The notes under the pieces were generated by a model. It did no database searches, was not told the origin of the DNA, and saw only the letters and a list, made by a program, of their open reading frames with translations. Made by a program: the position numbers and the translations under genes. Below, piece by piece: positions 6,503 through 7,383 of a DNA stretch of 7,383 nt. Source of the stretch: UBA1081 sp964443825 (GTDB taxonomy: Bacteria; Bacillota; Clostridia; Oscillospirales; Acutalibacteraceae); assembly GCA_964443825.1 (NCBI GenBank), contig CAYUEV010000058.1, positions 1 through 7,383 of the forward strand. The letters are read 5' to 3'. Position 1 is the stretch's first letter. Every line of letters starts with the position of its first letter.

Positions 6503-7383
6503 TTAGAGATAGAATTTATCGATCTCACCGTAGAGTGTATCAAGATCGGAGTCCTCTCCACTATCGTCCTCAGCTGCGGGCGTTTCCTCTGTTTCGGGGG
6601 CTTCTTCGGCTTCGTTCTCCTGTTCCTGTTCGCTTGGCTGAACGCTTCCCTCATCTCCAGACTTATCTCCTTCGGGATATTCTCCCTCGGAATCATCTTT
6701 ATATTCGTTATCCCCGTCTGGTACGCCGCCGTGTCCAACCTCTTCGCTAATATCCATAATCTCTTCAACAAACTCTTCGATCGCCTGTTCGGCTTCGCTT
6801 GTGTCTGTGAGTTCAACTTTTTCGAGCGGTTTTTCATATACAGGAAGCGCCTCGCTTTCAATTTCTTTATAGTTTTCAGGCATTTCATCAAATAAGCTCT
6901 CGGCGAACATCTTTGGGTTAAACGGCTGAAGGTCGTCTAAACCCTCGCCCACGCCTATAAATTTAACCGGGATTTTAAGTTCGTTCTTTATCGCCAAAAC
7001 GACGCCGCCTCTCGCCGTGCCGTCAAGCTTAGTCAGTACTATTCCCGTAATCTCGGCGACGTTCATAAATTCCCTCGCTTGATTTACGGCGTTTTGACCC
7101 GTCGTCGCGTCAAGAACCAAAAGAACTTCTCTGTCGGAATACGGTAGTTCTCTGTCTATCACCCTGTAGATTTTTTTAAGCTCCTCCATAAGGTTCTTTT
7201 TGTTGTGGAGTCTTCCCGCCGTATCGCAAATAAGAATATCCGCCATTCTCGCTTTTCCGGCTTGAATTGTATCGTATATAACGGCGGCGGGATCCGCCCC
7301 TTCGCTGTGCTTTATAATTTCGACGTCCGCTCTCTTCGCCCAAATATCGAGCTGGTCAATAGCCGCGGCTCTAAACGTATCGG
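6503..7383 (-). CDS. ftsY: Signal recognition particle receptor FtsY (5' end outside window) with acidic C-terminal tail
   Basis: FtsY is the GTPase receptor that docks SRP-bound ribosomes at the membrane. The frame is open from the right edge, giving 292 visible codons; the N-terminal part and the P-loop lie outside. Reading begins DTFRAAAIDQLDIWAKRADV (the conserved G2 region). It continues with AVIYDTIQAGKARMADILICDTAGRL across 7300-7211 (G3 DTAGR), LVLDATTGQNAV, TKLDGTARGG (G4) and FIGVGEGLDDLQPFNPKMFAESLF, where the NG domain normally ends. About 128 more residues follow, with roughly 48 Asp/Glu and only six Lys, no Arg, and many Ser/Pro/Gly, ending DLDTLYGEIDKFYL. An ATG at 7246 is internal, not the start. 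Known FtsY acidic regions are N-terminal, so this placement is odd. The identity of the GTPase part is certain. I cannot see whether an N-terminal acidic domain also exists. Confidence 0.96.
   Translation of the reverse strand, partial: DTFRAAAIDQLDIWAKRADVEIIKHSEGADPAAVIYDTIQAGKARMADILICDTAGRLHNKKNLMEELKKIYRVIDRELPYSDREVLLVLDATTGQNAVNQAREFMNVAEITGIVLTKLDGTARGGVVLAIKNELKIPVKFIGVGEGLDDLQPFNPKMFAESLFDEMPENYKEIESEALPVYEKPLEKVELTDTSEAEQAIEEFVEEIMDISEEVGHGGVPDGDNEYKDDSEGEYPEGDKSGDEGSVQPSEQEQENEAEEAPETEETPAAEDDSGEDSDLDTLYGEIDKFYL

Noticed and set aside
6475..6891. 138-codon, very basic minus-strand frame overlapping the ftsY 3' end
   Set aside because: It is the shifted frame of the acidic FtsY tail: GA-rich Glu/Asp codons become Lys/Arg-rich when shifted. 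It has no motif, and the FtsY frame is continuous and certain upstream.

Overview
The window looks like a chromosomal segment from an uncultured Firmicutes/Clostridia-type bacterium. The basis is gene content and order: yhbY-nadD-yqeK-rsfS-leuS is a common arrangement in Clostridia and Bacilli, and yqeK is largely a Gram-positive marker. I cannot place it to genus from the sequence alone.

All genes read on the minus strand, so the transcription order runs from high to low coordinates. From 7383 down to 1142 there is one tightly packed, apparently co-transcribed run. It holds ftsY (5' part outside the window), rdgB, yhbY, nadD, yqeK, rsfS, leuS and a small lipoprotein gene. Junctions are 4-nt ATGA overlaps (rdgB/yhbY, yhbY/nadD), a 20-nt overlap (nadD/yqeK) or gaps of 4 to 43 nt. 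The products serve membrane targeting of ribosomes (FtsY), nucleotide-pool cleaning (RdgB), ribosome assembly and silencing (YhbY, RsfS), NAD synthesis (NadD), dinucleoside tetraphosphate hydrolysis (YqeK) and tRNA charging (LeuS). It is a housekeeping operon centred on translation.

The low end of the window is different. The lipoprotein seems to stop short inside a beta domain and runs into a very AT-rich stretch (about 1081-1150). Positions 355-1141 hold no convincing intact gene. They contain a possible relic of an IS6-like transposase C-terminus (899-1048), two small hairpins and an 8-bp inverted repeat. From 354 to the left edge a frame stays open on the minus strand. It begins with a membrane/signal segment and is probably the start of a secreted or membrane-anchored protein.

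No complete new defence or mobile system is visible. The most unusual item is the roughly 128-residue, strongly acidic C-terminal tail on FtsY. In well-studied FtsY proteins the acidic region lies at the N-terminus.
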